Shown here: positions 10,791 through 25,605 of the stretch, in pieces
Position numbering within the stretch: position 1 is the first letter of the stretch
How the letters are laid out: each line of letters begins with the position of its first letter
NCBI GenBank assembly: GCA_021209875.1
Contig: JAGYVD010000007.1
Coordinates: 2,542,001 to 2,606,000, forward strand
Reading direction: 5' to 3'
Source: Rosellinia necatrix
Lineage: Eukaryota; Ascomycota; Sordariomycetes; Xylariales; Xylariaceae
DNA length: 64,000 nucleotides
Notes under the pieces: generated by a model
What the model saw: the letters and a program-made list of their open reading frames with translations, nothing else
Databases searched by the model: none
What the model was told of the DNA's origin: nothing
Translations under genes and position numbers: made by a program

Positions 10791-13700
10791 AATTTATTTA
10801 ATAAAAGTTTTTTTAAATGTTTTAACGCTAAAAGCTGTTAATAAATAAATTAGCTATAAATTAAATTTAAATTTAATACGTAATAGTTTAAACGTTAAAT
10901 AAAAATATATAATATAAAATATTTTTAAATAGTCTGATTATTTTATGTTTTATTATAAACTTAATATAAATTTAATATATAATAATATATATTTTTTTTT
11001 ATTTAATAGTCTGGGGCAAATTTGCTGCAAATTTGTTATATAGTTAATTAAATGTAATACTGCAAGATTTTATTAAAATTAAAAGTAAATTTATAATAAA
11101 TTTAACTTTTATATTAGATATATTTATTTATTTATTAAAAAAATAAATTTAATATAAATTTAATATTAAATAAGCTTTTAAAACAAAACAATAACAATAT
11201 TTAAAGTTTAATTTTTATTAGCTTTTATAATATAAAATAGTTTAAGCTTATATTAAATATAAAATATTTATTAATTTTTAATATTTTAGTTAAAAACGTT
11301 TTATAATAACGTTTTATTATATTTAATATTTAGCGGCTTAAAAGTTTTATATTGCTTTTATTTATGTTTATATTATATATATATTAAATAGTACTTTGTT
11401 TAAAACTATAACTTAAATATATATTATAATTAACTTTTAAATATAATAAACAGTTTTATAAGATCTAAAGTATTTTAGTTTTTAAAAAACGCTATATATA
11501 AAATAAAAAATAATAATAATTTATATATATATATTAAAATAATATTTTATTTTAAAAGTTCGCTATATAAATAATTAAATATAATAAACTATTTATAACG
11601 CTTATTATTATATTTATTTTAAAGTGTTTTTATTTGTTTTTATTTTATATAATAGCATTTAAAAATAGTTTTTATTTATTAAAAATTAAATTAATAATTT
11701 TAATAAGCTTAAAACGGCTTATTTATAAAGCTTTTATAAGTTAGATTTATTATATATAATCTTATTTAATTATAAAAAGCTGTGCTAAACTATTATAAAA
11801 GCTGCGTTAATTATTAGTTTATTATATAAGTTTTTATTTATTATAGCTTTATTTAATATTAGTTTAATTAAAAGTTGTTTTAAAATTAAAGTTTTAATAA
11901 AATTGCTTTATTTATAAAAAAGAAATATACAGCTTTTTAAATTAAACGCTTAATATATAAATATTTAAAAATTTATATCTTTAAAAATAAGTCGATATAA
12001 ATTAAATATAATATAAATATATATTTATTTAAAGTTAAGCTTTAAATAAGCTGTTATAAAAAGCTAAATATATAGTTATATATATATAAAGTAAAAGTTT
12101 ATGTTAATATAAGCTAAGCTGGTCTGTTTTAATAAAAATATTAGTTTTTATATAAATTTATTATAACGTTATATATTTTTAAATTAAATTTATTAAGCTT
12201 ATATATAATAAATAAATATAATTATTTTTAATATAAAATAAATTATTGCTTTAAATTCTGTTTAAAAATATAAAGTTAAATTATTTTTAATAAAAACTAT
12301 TAATTAAAACATAGGTTAACAATTGTTATAAATTTAGCTTAAAATAAAATATTGGTTAAATTATTGTTTTATAATATAACCTGCCTGATTTAAAAGCAGA
12401 TATTATTTTATACAGCTAAAACAAATATTTATAAAGCAAATATAATAATAAAAAGTTTTTTATAAATATATTAGTTAAACTAGCTTATATAGTTATATTA
12501 TTTATATAAATAATTATAATATTAAACGTTTAATATATATATTAATATTAAAACGCGATTTAAATCGCTATAATTTTAAAAATATTAATATTTTATAATG
12601 TTTTATTTTTAAAATATAAATAATTATAAGCTTAGTTTTTAAAAATAAATAGCGTTATATATTAGTTATAAATATTTATTTTTATTTTAAACTAAAATTT
12701 ATTAAGCTTTAATTTTAAAACGTTTATAAATAAATAATAAATTAAACGGTTGTTTATATTTAATATAAATATTTTGTTAAAATTTTTAAAACGTTAAACT
12801 ATTAAATAAAGTTTTATATTATATATTTAAATAGTAATTAAAAGAGCTATAAGCTAAATTTAAATAATAATATTTATATATTATAAAAAAGCTTTATTAA
12901 TTAAAATTATTATAACGTAAAAGTTTAAATAACCTGCGACTTTTTAGTTTTTTATAAAATATCTGCGGTTTTAATATTATTTTAAATATAATTTGCTTTA
13001 TTTTTTATTTTTTTATTAGCAAGCTATGTTTATATTAAAAACGTATTAATTTTAATACTAAAAACTTTTATATAAATATTTTTATAGTTTTTATTATAGT
13101 TTAAAATTAAATTTAACGGGTTTAAAAATAGTTATACTTTTAATAAATATTAAATATTTTTAAATATATAATATAAATATTATAAAAATAAAGTTATTTA
13201 AATAATATATTATTAATATAAACAAAAAAAGTTTTTCAAATTTAATATAAACTTTTAATAAATAAGTTAAAAATAAAAAAGTTTTACATAAATTAAACAA
13301 AAATAATTTTTATAAAAAACTTTAATTTTTATTTAAATTTAAACAGTATTTATTATAAAAACGCAACTAAAACTAATTAAAATATATTTTTAAGTTTTTT
13401 TAATAAAATATATATTTAAACCTATAATTTAAACTAAATTAAATATTTATTATATTATTAAATATTTAAACGCTGCTATTTTAAGTTAGATTTAATTATT
13501 AATTAAGCTGTTTTAAAAAAATAAATAATATATTTAACGTTATTTTTTAAAAATTTTAAAACTAAGCTTAAAAAACAAACTAGGCTTAAAAGCTGCTTTA
13601 TTTTATAATCCGATTTTATATTAAATCTGTTTTAATTTATTATTTAATTATTAAATAGTTTTTATTAGCTAACTTTAAGTTATTTAAGCAGCTTAAATTA

Positions 13701-15255
13701 AAATAGCTTTTATAGTTTAAATAAGCTTTATAACATAAAATATTAATTAATATTTTTTTAAGTTGTTTAAATAATTTTATAACGTTTTTTATTAAAATTT
13801 AAATTAAAAAAAAAATTAAAAAACTATAAATAAAAAGTTTATTTAATTAAAAACTTTAAACTTTAATATTATATTTACTACAGGTTTAAATAATAGCTTT
13901 AAAGCTAGTACTATTATTTAAATAATTAATAATATTTTAAATTGTTTTTAAAATATATATAGGTTAAATTTTAATTAAATTATTAAGCTATAACTAAGTT
14001 ATAAAACAATTAACTTATTTTAAGCTTTTTTTTTAATACAAGCTGGTTTTTTATATATGTTTTTATAGCAGCAGCATATATGTTTATAGCAGCATAAAAT
14101 TAAGCCAGCTTTAATATAATCGTAATTATTTTATTTATTACAAAGTTTATTTTTAAATAAAATATATTTAAACATAAATTATTTTTAATTTAATCTATTA
14201 TTAAGCTAATATAATTTATTGTTTTTAAAGCTGCAACTAATAAATAACTAAATTTTTATTTTTAATTTTATTTTAATTATAAAGCAGCTATATATAAAAT
14301 TATTAAATAATATTTTATATAAGCTGCTATAAAAAAACTGCTTTTAGTTTATATATTAAATTTAATTTATATATTATTTAAACAAAATTATTTATAATTA
14401 AAACTATATATAATTATAATTTAAATAATTATATATAAATCGCTATAAAAATTAAAAACTTTTATATTTAAATAAAAATATTATTTTTATATGTTTTTAA
14501 TTTAAAAATATTATTTATATTATAATATTTTTTTTAATTTATATATAAAATTATAGCTGTGTTTACAATATATATACTTTTTATTTATAGCTTAATTAAA
14601 TTTATTAGTTTAAAATTGCTGCAAAATATTACTATAATCTGCTTTTAATTAACTTTAAAAAACTAGCTTGCTATTAATTAAATTATAAAAAATAATTTAT
14701 ATATTTTAACAGACTTAAAATCTAAGTTTAAGCTTTTTAAACAAATTAAACTTAACCTGATTTTAAATTTAAATTAGCTTAGCTAAAGTTTTTTTTTTTT
14801 ATATTTAAAGCGCTATAAATAAAAACATAGCTTATATTACGCGATTTTTTTTTTTAAAAGCAAAAAAATGCCGGCTATATTAGCCCTAGCTTATTTTTTA
14901 AAAAATTATAAGTTTAATTTAATATAAATATAAATTAATAGCAAGCTAAAAATTATAATATTATTTATATTATTAAAAATTTAGTTTATATAGTTGTTAA
15001 AAATAAAGCTTTAGTTTATATATTTTTTGCTACGTTATTAGTTTTAAAACAAAAAAATATTATTATAAATATAATATTATTGCAGCTTTTAAACGTTTTT
15101 TTAATATTAAAATATTTAATTTATTATTTTTTCTTTTGTTTTAATAAACAAATTTAAAGCTATTTTAAGCCTAATATGCTTAAAAGTTGGGGTTATAGAA
15201 GGGGAAGTTAGGTGGTGGAGCCCTGACCCTAGTATAACCCAATCAATAACAGAAG

Positions 15256-15575
15256 ATATCTCGCCCTCAAATGCCAAGGCTGCGCCTAGCGCGAGTACAC
15301 GGTTGGTGCCCGGTACATAAAAGCAGCCCCTGTCGGGTGACTTCTGCAGGCTAGCCTTGGCGCAACCCACACGATACTTGAATGTTGCTCTCAGTTACCT
15401 GCTCGGAAAAACTCCCATGATAGTCTACAACACTACGCCTAGCTCAAGTGACCTCCCCACACTGCTTTAATATGGGGCGCGGAGAGTACTTCCTAATATG
15501 AGGTGCAGTAAACTACACAAGCATGTACCTATTTTAGGGAGCACACTTTGCGTGGGGACGGCGATAATTATGGAT
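15256..15575. other. Unique 320-bp spacer between E1 and E2
   Basis: GC-balanced, non-RIPped sequence between two repeat copies. It contains an inverted pair (GCCAAGGCT near 15272 and AGCCTTGGC near 15354). No gene or known element was seen. It is probably original host sequence left between two insertions. Confidence 0.5.
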
Positions 15576-15940
15576 CTACATCAGCAACAGGGCACACCGC
15601 GCAGTGTAAATAGCATGTATTCAGGGGGGGAGCATAAGCTTAATACAGGTCGTTTTTAGAACGAGGCCGCAGCTAGAGGTGTAGTAAACGTATGTTTATT
15701 TTTTAGCGTTAAATTTAATATATAGTTAGGTTTAAAAAGCTAGCTAGAAAAATATTTTATATTATAAATATTATTTATTAATTAAAAAACTTTAAATTTT
15801 GTTTAATAATTTATTATGATTAAATAATAAATAAAATAAATTTAAAATTATTTTAAGCTTAATATGTTTAAAAATTAAAATTATGAAAAAAAATGAAATA
15901 ATAAAGCTTTAATTTTAATAAAATTTAATAATTTATGTTA

Positions 15941-16247
15941 TTTAATAAAAGTGTGGATTAATCTATAAAAGATTTATAAATTATTAAAAGCATAGTAACA
16001 TTTTAAAAATATTTAATATAAATAATTAAATTTATTAAAAAGCTTTTATTTAATATAATAAACTATAAATATTTATATATATTAATTATATAATAAAAAT
16101 AATTTTTAAAGTTATTTTTATTTTATATATATAATGTTTATAAATATAATATTAAAACTATATTTTATATATATATATGTTTTATTTAAAAAGTTTTAAA
16201 ATAAAATGTTTAGCTTAATTATTAAACTATTTTATATTATTATTATA
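15941..16247 (+). repeat. 5' LTR of the 15941-24097 element
   Basis: Same length as its partners, but nearly every C is T and G is A relative to the solo copy at 18271-18580. For example, the last 16 bases differ only by transitions. This is what RIP on both strands produces. Confidence 0.8.
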
Positions 16248-16984
16248 TATTTTTAAATAAATTAATTTATGAAATAATTTATTGTTTTATTGTTTAATTA
16301 TTTTTTCGATTTTTTATTTAAATTAGTTTTGTTTTAATTCTTTTTAATTAATTAATGACCTCATATTTTAATAATATATATGTTTTGTTAATATAATAAG
16401 CTTATTTATATATAATAATAAAATAAAAATAAAATTATATAATAAAGCCTTTTTTAAAACTAAAATAATTTTTCTTAGTTATATTAGCACGTTTAAATTT
16501 TTTTTTTTTAAATATATATTTTTAATTATATTATAATTTCATATTTAAATTAAACTTAATATTTTTTGTTTAATGTTTAAAAATAATTAATAATTTATTA
16601 AGAGTTTAAATATAAATTAATATTTTATTTTTATTTTTAATGTTTCTTTTTTTTTTTAAGTTTAAATATATAAATTATATATAATTTTTTGTTTTTATAT
16701 TTTTATTAAACTTATAATCTATTAATATAAAATATAGTTTTTTTTATTATTTTAAAATATGTTTTTATTTTTTAATAAATTTATTATTATATTTATTAAA
16801 GCTATAATTTTAAAGTTTTATTATTATTATATTAATTTATCATACATTATATTTATTAATCATATTATTTTTGTTTTTAAATTATTAATATAATTTATTT
16901 ATTAATATATATTTAAATTATTAATAATTATAATAAATAATTATTAAAATTATTTTTATTATTATTAAGCTTATGTTTATATTA

Positions 16985-17082
16985 TTACTGCTGCTACTAC
17001 TGCTGCTGCTGCCGCTGCTGCTTCTGCTGCTGTTGTTGTTTTTACTGCTGCTGCTGCTATTTTGCTGCTGCTGCTGCTGTTA
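16985..17082 (+). repeat. CTG/GCTGCTG trinucleotide tract inside a RIPped retrotransposon
   Basis: About 30 CTG-type triplets with a few CTT, CTA and GTT variants, about 740 bp after the 5' LTR. The surroundings are nearly pure A/T, so the tract stands out sharply. A shorter relative occurs near 17411-17426 and another in the next element at 25962-26010. It could be a remnant of a homopolymer-coding stretch (Gln, Ala or Leu depending on frame) or a later expansion. Confidence 0.75.
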
Positions 17083-18270
17083 ATATTACTACAGCTGTTT
17101 TATTATTTCTGCTGCTTATATTATTATAAATAATATTTTTAATATTTGTTTTTATTTATTTATAAATTATTTAAATATAATCTTTAAAATTAAAAAACAT
17201 GCTAATTCATGTTAATAATATTTTTTTATAAATTTATTTTTATTAAGCTTATTTAATTTAAATTTAAGGTTAAATATTAAAAATATATTATATTAAGTTT
17301 TTAAAACTTTATTATAATTAATATTCTTAAACTGCTGCTATTAAACTTTATATAGTTATATATATTATTTTTTCTGCTGTTTTTAATTTAACATATTATA
17401 TAATAAATAATATTGCTGCTGCTTTTGTTAATATTATTTTTATTATCTTTATTTATATTTAAACTAATAAATATTATTTAAAAATATCTTATTTATGCTA
17501 TATTAATTTTATATTTATTAATTAATTAAATAAATTATATTATAAACTTATTAAATATAATAATTAATATTAATGTTATTTTTAAATATAAATTTTATTT
17601 ATAGTTTATATTTTTTTATATATTTTAATTAAATAATTAATATATAGCTAATTATATAAAATTAGTTTTTATATATTTTATTAATAATTAAACATTTTTT
17701 ATATTTTTTAGTTTATTTTTAATATTATAATAAATAATTATTATCAACTTTTATTAATTATTAAATAATTTAAAAATAAATTATTTTAAATTTTAAAATT
17801 TTTTATATTAAATTTTTAACATTTTAATAAAAAGATAAAATATTATAGCTTTAAAAACATTTATTTTTATAAAATTTTATATTTTTAGATATTTTTATTT
17901 GTTTTTAACGTTTATATCTTTATAGCCCGTTGTTTTTTATTTATAATTTCTTTTATATTTTTATTTTTATTTTATTCTAATTTTTTGTTTATTTTTGCTG
18001 CGTAGTTTATCTTATTTAAAAGTGTATCATAATTTAATTTTAAAACGTTTTTTATGATGTTTAAAAAGTTTAATAATTTAAAAATCTTAATAAAAATTAA
18101 AAATAATAAAAACACTTTTTAGGAGTTATATAAAACTAAAAGTTTTAAATATTTTTATTTTTTCATTTTTTAATTAATTATTAAAAGTTTCTACTAATAG
18201 CTTATTAATTGTTTTTAAGTTATAATATAAATAGTTTAAATTTAATAAAACTTTAAAATGTTTAAATTAT

Positions 18271-18580
18271 TTTAATAAAGGTGTAGATCGATCTAGAGGA
18301 AAATTTATTAATTATTAAAAACATAGTAATACTCTGGGAATATTTAATATAAATAATTAAATTTATTAAAAAGCTTTTGTCTAGTATAAGAAGCCAAAAG
18401 TATTTATATATATTAATCACGTGGTAGAAACGATCCCTAGGGTTGTTCCTGCCCCGCGCGCGTAGCGCTTGCAAGTGCGGCATTAGAACTGCACTTTGTA
18501 TATATGCATCCTTTGCTTAAGAGATCCCCAAAATAGGGATTCCTTGCTTAATTGCCAAGCCGTTCCATACTACTGTCGCA
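18271..18580 (+). mobile_element. Solo LTR nested in the 15941-24097 retrotransposon
   Basis: A 310-bp copy of the same LTR family, flanked by ATTAT on both sides (18266-18270 and 18581-18585). It is much less RIPped than its host element: it keeps CCCCGCGCGCG and CTAGGGTTGTTCC segments. It inserted into a copy of its own family and reduced to a solo LTR. The open frames crossing it are not genes. Confidence 0.8.
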
Positions 18581-21500
18581 ATTATGTTTATATAAAATTC
18601 TTCAGAAAATTATTTATGAGTATTTAATTAATAAAAAAATATTTTATTATAAACAAGCTTTTTTAATATTTTTATTTAAGCTATATATTTCATATATTTA
18701 TCTGTTTAAGCTTTATAATAATTTTTTTATGCTTATTAATTATTAAATAAATCGTTAAGATATGATTTAAAGAAATTATTTAGATTTTGTTTAAGTTTAA
18801 AGTAAAATTTTTAAAAAACTGTTTTAAAGCTATTATTTTTTTAGCTGTATAACTTATAATAATAAGTTTTTAAAAAATTGGATTTTTAAAGAAAAATATA
18901 AGATATTTATATAAAAAACACCTAATTTTTTTGTCGTTTATAAATAATATATTTTTTATAATTAATAAAGCTTGGGCTATTAAATCTCTGTTTTTATATA
19001 TGATTTTAAAAAAGTTTATATAATATAAATAATAAATTATTTAATTAGCTGCTTTTATATAATTTAAGCTTAAGTTTATAAAATGCTTTAATAATAATAT
19101 AGCTATAAACGTTATATTTAATTATAATATAATTATTAAACAAAATATTAAGCTGATTTTATTTAAATATATTTTATTTTTTTTAAAGGCTGATTTTATA
19201 TGTTTTAATAGCTTTTTATATCATAATAATATTTTTAAAGTTTAAATGTTATTAATTAAATTAAATTAGGCGCTGATTTTTTAATGTATTAATTATAAAT
19301 TAAGATAATTATTTTTTATATAATTATAAATTATTTTAATTTTTAAAAACTAAGTGATCTTTTTTATTTTTAAGCTTATAAGCGTTTTTAATTTTATTAA
19401 CAACTTTTTTAGCTAAGCTTTTACTATTTTTTTATATATAATTAAAAATTGTGTTTATAAAATAAAATAAATATTTTATAATTTAAAATATAAAATAAAT
19501 AAAGTTTTTGTTAAATATAATTAGCTTAAAACGTTTCAAAATGCTTTAATAATTTTTATATTATAATAATAAAACGTTTTAAAGTGTATATAAAGCTTTA
19601 TTTAATAATATAGTGTTTTTCTGTTGTTTAAAACTATTTAACATTAATTATATAATAAAAGTTTGCTGCTTTTAAAACATTTAAAAATATTCATATTATA
19701 TTAAATTATTTAATTTTTAAATTAAAATATATGCTTATTATTATTATTATTTAAAAAGAATTTGCTATATATATTACAGCATATATCAATTAAAACATAT
19801 TTATTATTTATAAATATTTTTATATAATTAGTTTTATTTTATAAACTTTTAAAAAAAAATTTATTAAACTTATATATAAATATTTGTTTAAATAATAATA
19901 GTTTTTTTTTATTATAACTATTTTTATAATTTTCTTTTTATATAATAAGTATGTTTTTATATGTTTTTTTAAAACGTTAGTTTAAAAACTAATTTTTAAG
20001 CTTTCTTTATTTTATAAAAAGTTTTTAATAAAATTATTTTAATATATTTAATTTTTATGCTAGCTTTTGATAAATTAGTTTCATATTATTATATTATAGC
20101 TGTAAATATAATATATAATATTTTATGCTTGCCATCGTTAAAATATAAAGTTTTTATTGGTTTTAAAAAACTTATTTTTATTAAAGTATTTTAAAAATAA
20201 TTTTTAAACAAATTAACTTTTAGTTTTATATATATTATTATAATAAATATTAAACTTTTGATATTATTTCTTAGCTTTTTATTTAGTTTTTATAGTTAAT
20301 TTTATAATATAATCTGTTTATAAATAAAAATATTTTATATATATATTTATTTTTATTTAAGTTTTTTAGGTTTTTATTACTTTTTAATTAGCTGGAGTTA
20401 GCTTTTTATTAGCTTGTTTAATAATTAGCGTTTTTATTATTATAAAACTTATAATGTTTTTAAAACGTTATAAATAATTATATTTTTTCATATTATAGTT
20501 GTTTTATTTTTAAAGCTTTTTATTAAACCTTTTTTTAGTTTAAAAGTTATTTTTAAAATACTAAGTTTTTACTATTATATTTCCAAAGCTAATTTTTAGC
20601 TTCAAATCTGTTTAACTAGCGTATTTATTTTTCACTTATATTTATTAATCTAGTTAATCAGGCCATAAACAAAATATTTAAAGGAGTTTTTATATTTTTA
20701 AGCTTTTATTTATTATTTATTTTGTGCTGCTGTTTATTTATTAAATTTAAATCTTTTAAATTTTTTATTGCTGTTTATTTAATTTTAATAGCCAATTTTT
20801 TTATTTTTAAAATAAAACAACTTTTATTAAATTTAATATTTTTAATAATAATTATTTTTATTGTTAAAAACTTATATATAATATAAATCAGTAGCTTTAT
20901 ATTTAATTAAATATTTAATATAACTTTAAAGTTTGATTTTTATTTATTTGCTGCTTTTTAATAACAAGTTTTTTTTTTTATTAAATATATGCAATATTTA
21001 TATATATATATCCTGCTTTAATCTAGTTATAAATTATTTATTAGCGCTTTTATTTAAATTAGATTATATTATTAATAATATTATCTTAATTCATGTTTAA
21101 ATATATAACAAAAATATAAAAGTTTTAAGCTTTAAAAAACTTTTATTATATAATTAAATAAATGTTTAAATTATTTTTAGCTCTAGTTTTAATAATAAGC
21201 TTGTTTTATTAAATAGATTATTTATTTTATTAATTATTTTTTATTAGCTTGTTTAATATTCTTAAAAGCTTTTTAATATGAAACAAAAAACGCTTGTTTT
21301 TAATTTTTTTGGTTTTTAGCTAAAGCTTATATTAAGTTTTATTTTTATAAGCCATTATAAAAACATTTAAATAAGTTTTAATAACATTAACTATAAGCTT
21401 ATAAAATTTTTTGTTTAATATATAACTTGTGTAATTATTAAAAGAATTTATATAATAGTTTTAATTCTAAATAAATATATACAGATTAATTTAATATATT

Positions 21501-23789
21501 TGCTTTTTATTATTAATGTTTAGTTTAATTTATTATATTTTATTAAATAATTAAATAAATTTTAATATAGCTTTTAAAAAATTGAGTAGTTTTTTATTTA
21601 AAAGTTGTTTAAATATTTATTATTTATATATAAAATAATATATATTTTATATTTAATATATAAGATTTTGTTAATTTATATGTTTTTAGTTATATATATT
21701 AATATTTATAAAGCATAACTTTTAAATTTTTATTTTAAATTTTTTAAAATAGTTTATAAGCTAAAATATATTAAAATTAATTAAATATAATTAATTTAAT
21801 AATATTTTTAAAATTATTTATAATATTATGTTTATATTTAAGATAAAGTTTTACCTTAAATATTAAAAATTAAGTTTATATTTAAAAAAACTAAATTATA
21901 ATATTTAATAACTTAAAATATTAAAATATTATTTTTATATTTTAAAACATAATAAATAATTAAAACTATAATATTATATTTCTTTTATTAACTAAACAAG
22001 TTTTTAAAATAATGTTTATATAAAACTTTCTTTTTAATATAATATTAATAAACATTATATTTATTAATAAGTTTTTTAAAGCACAATAATATTTTTACAT
22101 AATTTTTCTGCTTTTGTTTAAAATAAAACAAATAAAATCCCCGCATATATTATATTTTTATTTTTAGCTCAAATAAAAATCTAAGTTTTAATAGCTTTTA
22201 TTATTAATTAAATATAATGTTTTATAATTATTAATTAACGTATTATTTATTAAAAATATATTTTTAAATTTAATTATAAAAATATTTTTATATTACTAGC
22301 AATTCTTTGTAATAAAATTAAATTAATTATTGTAAAATTATATTAAAATTAAAATAGTTTAATTTTTATTGTTAAAATTTATTATATTGTTTAAATTATT
22401 ATTTTATTTATTCATTGTTTTAATTTAAATTAATAATCTTATTATATAAGTTTTTATAACATATATAAAAGTACTATTTTTTAATTTTTTAATTTTTATA
22501 ATATTAACATAAGTTTTATTAAACTAAACTATATTAATTTTATTAATTATAAACTAAAGCTTATTAAAAGTTTAAAAAGCTAAAAATAAATATTTTTAAT
22601 TTTATTTAGAAATAACTATTTATAATTTTTTTAGCCGGCTAAATTATTTTAGCGCGTTTTTTAAGCTTTATTATTTTAATATGCTGTTATATTAACTAAA
22701 AATCTGTTTTATGTTTATTAGCTTGTTAAGCTTATAAATACTTTAAACTTGTTTTTTTTAATTTTTAGTTTTTATTTATAAATTATAGCATTAAAGATTT
22801 TATTGTATTTTCTTAAAATAAATATTTTTTTATTGCTTGCGTTTAATTAATATAATAAATTATTAATATTTTTAATTAAGCGTTATATAAGCATTTATTA
22901 TTACAAAAAAATTTTACTATAAGCATTTTATTTATATTAAAAACTTAAAATTACCGCTTTTTAATATATTTGTTTTTATTTTTATATTATATTATTATTT
23001 TAATTTTGTTTTTAAAAGGTTTTATAATAATTGTTTAATCTTTTATTAAATAATAATACAAAAAATATAAAGCAGGCAAAATATATTATATAAAACAAAA
23101 ATTAAGTTTTTAAACATAAAATTAAAAATTTTAATATTTATATTAATAATAATTAATATATATATAATATTAACTATTTTATTAATTTATTTACATATAA
23201 TTATATAATGTTATTAAAAATAAGCTTTATTTTAAAACTAAATAAAATATTTTTTTAAATATTTACAAACTTAATAATAATTTTTAAACAATAAGTTTAA
23301 AAATATTAAGCATTAAAAGTTTTTATAATTAAAATCTTTATATAAAGCTTTTTATATATATTTTTTATCCTTTATATGTTTTTTATTAGCTTAAAATATG
23401 CTGCAGATAAATTCTGCGTTAATTATATAAAAACAAATTTAAGATATATATTAAACTTTTATTATTAAAATTAATAAACATTTAAATATTTTTTATTTAA
23501 ACATAATATTTTAAATAAATATACCTATAATTTTAATTATAAATAATTTTCTAAAAACATCTGCTTTAATTACTATAATTAAAGCTTTTAATGCAGAAAT
23601 AAAAATAATTTAATATTTTATTTTAAAAACGATAATAAAATTTAACCCTTTAAAACAAAAATATAAAAATTTCGTTCTAATAAATAATAATAGCTATATA
23701 AAAATTTAAAAACAATTTTATATTTTAAAATTAAATAAATTATAGCGTTTAAAAAAAGCACTCGTTTAATAATAAACTAAGCTTATAAT

Positions 23790-24097
23790 TGTAACAAAAA
23801 TATAAATCGGTTTATAAAAAATTTATTAATTATTAAAAACGTAGTAATATTATAAAAATATTTAATATAAATAATTAAATTTTTAAAAAGCTTTTATTTA
23901 ATATAATAAGTCACAGGTATTTATATACATTAATTATATAATAAAAACGATCTTTAAAGTTATTTTTGCTTTACGCGTGTAACGCTTGCAAATTCAGCAT
24001 CAGAACTATATTTTGCAGATATGCATCTTTCGCTTAAAAAATCCCTAAAATAAAGATTCCTGGCTTAATTGCTAAGCCGTTCTATATTACTGTTATA
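23790..24097 (+). repeat. 3' LTR of the 15941-24097 element
   Basis: It starts TGTAACAAAAATATAAATCG and ends CTGTTATA. It is partly RIPped and intermediate between the 5' LTR and the nested solo LTR. The right flank TCTTA nearly matches the left flank TGTTA. Confidence 0.8.
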
Positions 24098-24375
24098 TCT
24101 TATTAATGAAATATATTATATAATATAAATAATATATATTTTTAAAAAAATAGAAGTTTAATCTAACTTATTTTCCCTATAAAATTATAAGAAAAATATA
24201 ACAAATCTTTATTTATTTTTTAATATTAACTTTGATTTATAATCAAATTTTAAACAATAAATTAAAAAATATTTAAACTTAAATTTTAAATATTTATTTG
24301 ATTTACAAATAAAATAAGAAAAATTAAAAAAATATAATTAATTTATAAAATTAAAAAAAATTAAAAATACATAAT

Positions 24376-24624
24376 AGTTACGGATGACTGGTCCTTCCGG
24401 TAGCGTGCGTGGCACGCGCAGGACATCCGTACACCTGTTGCCAACTGGCGCGCACAGACCAGCTGTAGCGCACAGACTGGACCCACCCCACACACCTGCA
24501 CTTAGCCAGAATTCTAGTGGGCTAATTCCTCCCACTTACTCTTTCCTTTTTCATCTGTGGATTTTTCGTACAATACATCACTTGCTGCTGGAGCCTTGGC
24601 TTCTTATTTATGACTGGTGCAACA
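24376..24624 (+). mobile_element. Solo LTR, 249 bp (AGTTACGG...GCAACA family)
   Basis: GC-balanced, unRIPped insertion in E2, flanked by ATAAT on both sides (24371-24375 and 24625-24629). The ends AGTTAC and GCAACA are near inverted repeats. E1 near 9865 shows the empty site. A second copy at 33101-33331 is 18 bp shorter because of a partial duplication here (GCGCACAGACC/AGCGCACAGACTGG). Open frames on both strands through it are shared by chance. Confidence 0.75.
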
Positions 24625-25292
24625 ATAATTAAATATAATTAAATGAATTTTTAAATAAAACTAATTAAACAAATTAAAAAATATAATTAAATTAATAAAT
24701 AAAACCTTTTTTTTGTTTTTATAATTTTCTTCTAATAAATATAATAATATAATATAAATTTGCTGTAAATTTAAAATGTTAATAATATGTTAATATTTAG
24801 TTTTTAATAAATAACAATATTTTTAATTTTAAATAAAAACATATAAGTTTATTATTAACATTTTAAGTTATTATTATTAAAATTATTTAATAACCATAAA
24901 TGTTTTAATAAATTTGTTTTAAATTGAATATTAATTTATTATGCATTAAAAACTTTTATAATAATTAAACATTAAATTCATTATTTTTATTATATATTTT
25001 ATAATATAAAATTAATATTTATAATTTAAAATAAATTTAATATTAACTTATTCAAAATATAAATATTTTTATATAAATAATATTAATATATAAATTTTTA
25101 AATATTTATAGCATTTAAAAGCTTGTAAAGAAACTATTTAAATAAATGTTTTAATATAAATTATGAAAACTAAAATATAATAAATTTAATATTCATTTAT
25201 TATTAAATTAATATAAATACTATAAAAATTAAAAAATAATAAGATTTATTTATATAAGCTTAAACAGCTGCTTGTTACAATTATATTATATT

Positions 25293-25605
25293 TGTTAAAT
25301 CGGCTTTACATGTGCGATACATGTACTGTTCACATATAAAACAGAATATAACTTCTTGTTATATAATGTTTATTACGTTTAATAATCTTATTTAAATAAT
25401 TATTATATATAGTATTATTTTAAGTTTTATATAAGAATTTTCTTAACGTATAACTTATTAAAATAACAGTAATAATACAGCTTATTTTATATATAAAATA
25501 TATATGCTATATATATATGTATAATATATATGTTATATATTTATATAAAACATATATATATATAACAGCTATAAATAATTATAATTAATTTTTATAGTTT
25601 TAATA
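25293..25605 (+). repeat. 5' LTR of the 25293-32782 element
   Basis: Keeps a GC-containing start (TGTTAAATCGGCTTTACATG) and the shared CAGAATATAAC block. The middle is a long TATA-type alternating tract where the 3' LTR still has mixed sequence. Confidence 0.8.

Larger units (their letters stand above)
9236..15255 (+). repeat. E1: uninterrupted 6.0-kb copy of RIP-degraded repeat family E
   Basis: Reference copy of the family, 6,020 bp. It starts CTACATCAC, AACAGGGCATACC and a G7 run, and ends with a GGTGGTGGAGCCCTGACCCT segment then AATAACAGAAG. The two ends are the least RIPped parts; the core is almost pure A/T with frequent TATA and TTAA and no coding frame. The 5' end has two tandem terminal units (9236 to ~9595 and ~9596-9780), the second strongly RIPped. 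Only the last ~145 bp of the unit recurs at the 3' end. E2 matches it throughout apart from insertions. The transposon class cannot be told from sequence this degraded; an LTR element or a duplicated composite are both possible. Confidence 0.8.
15941..24097 (+). mobile_element. Full-length LTR retrotransposon (LTR family TGTAAC...CGCA), heavily RIPped
   Basis: The LTRs are 15941-16247 (307 bp) and 23790-24097 (308 bp). They align to each other and to the solo copy at 18271-18580 almost without indels. The 3' LTR starts TGTAACAAAA; the ends correspond to TCGCA changed to TTATA. Flanks are TGTTA (15936-15940) and TCTTA (24098-24102), one mismatch apart. E1 near 9600 shows the empty site. The internal part is about 7.2 kb after removing the nested solo LTR. 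It is AT-rich with no open frame, so Gypsy versus Copia cannot be decided, and the orientation is inferred only from the order of the LTR sequence. Confidence 0.8.

Noticed and set aside
24338..24632. Frames of 65-82 codons through the AGTTACGG solo LTR
   Set aside because: The GC-rich LTR in AT-rich DNA has few stops by composition. It is a transposon end, bounded by target duplications.
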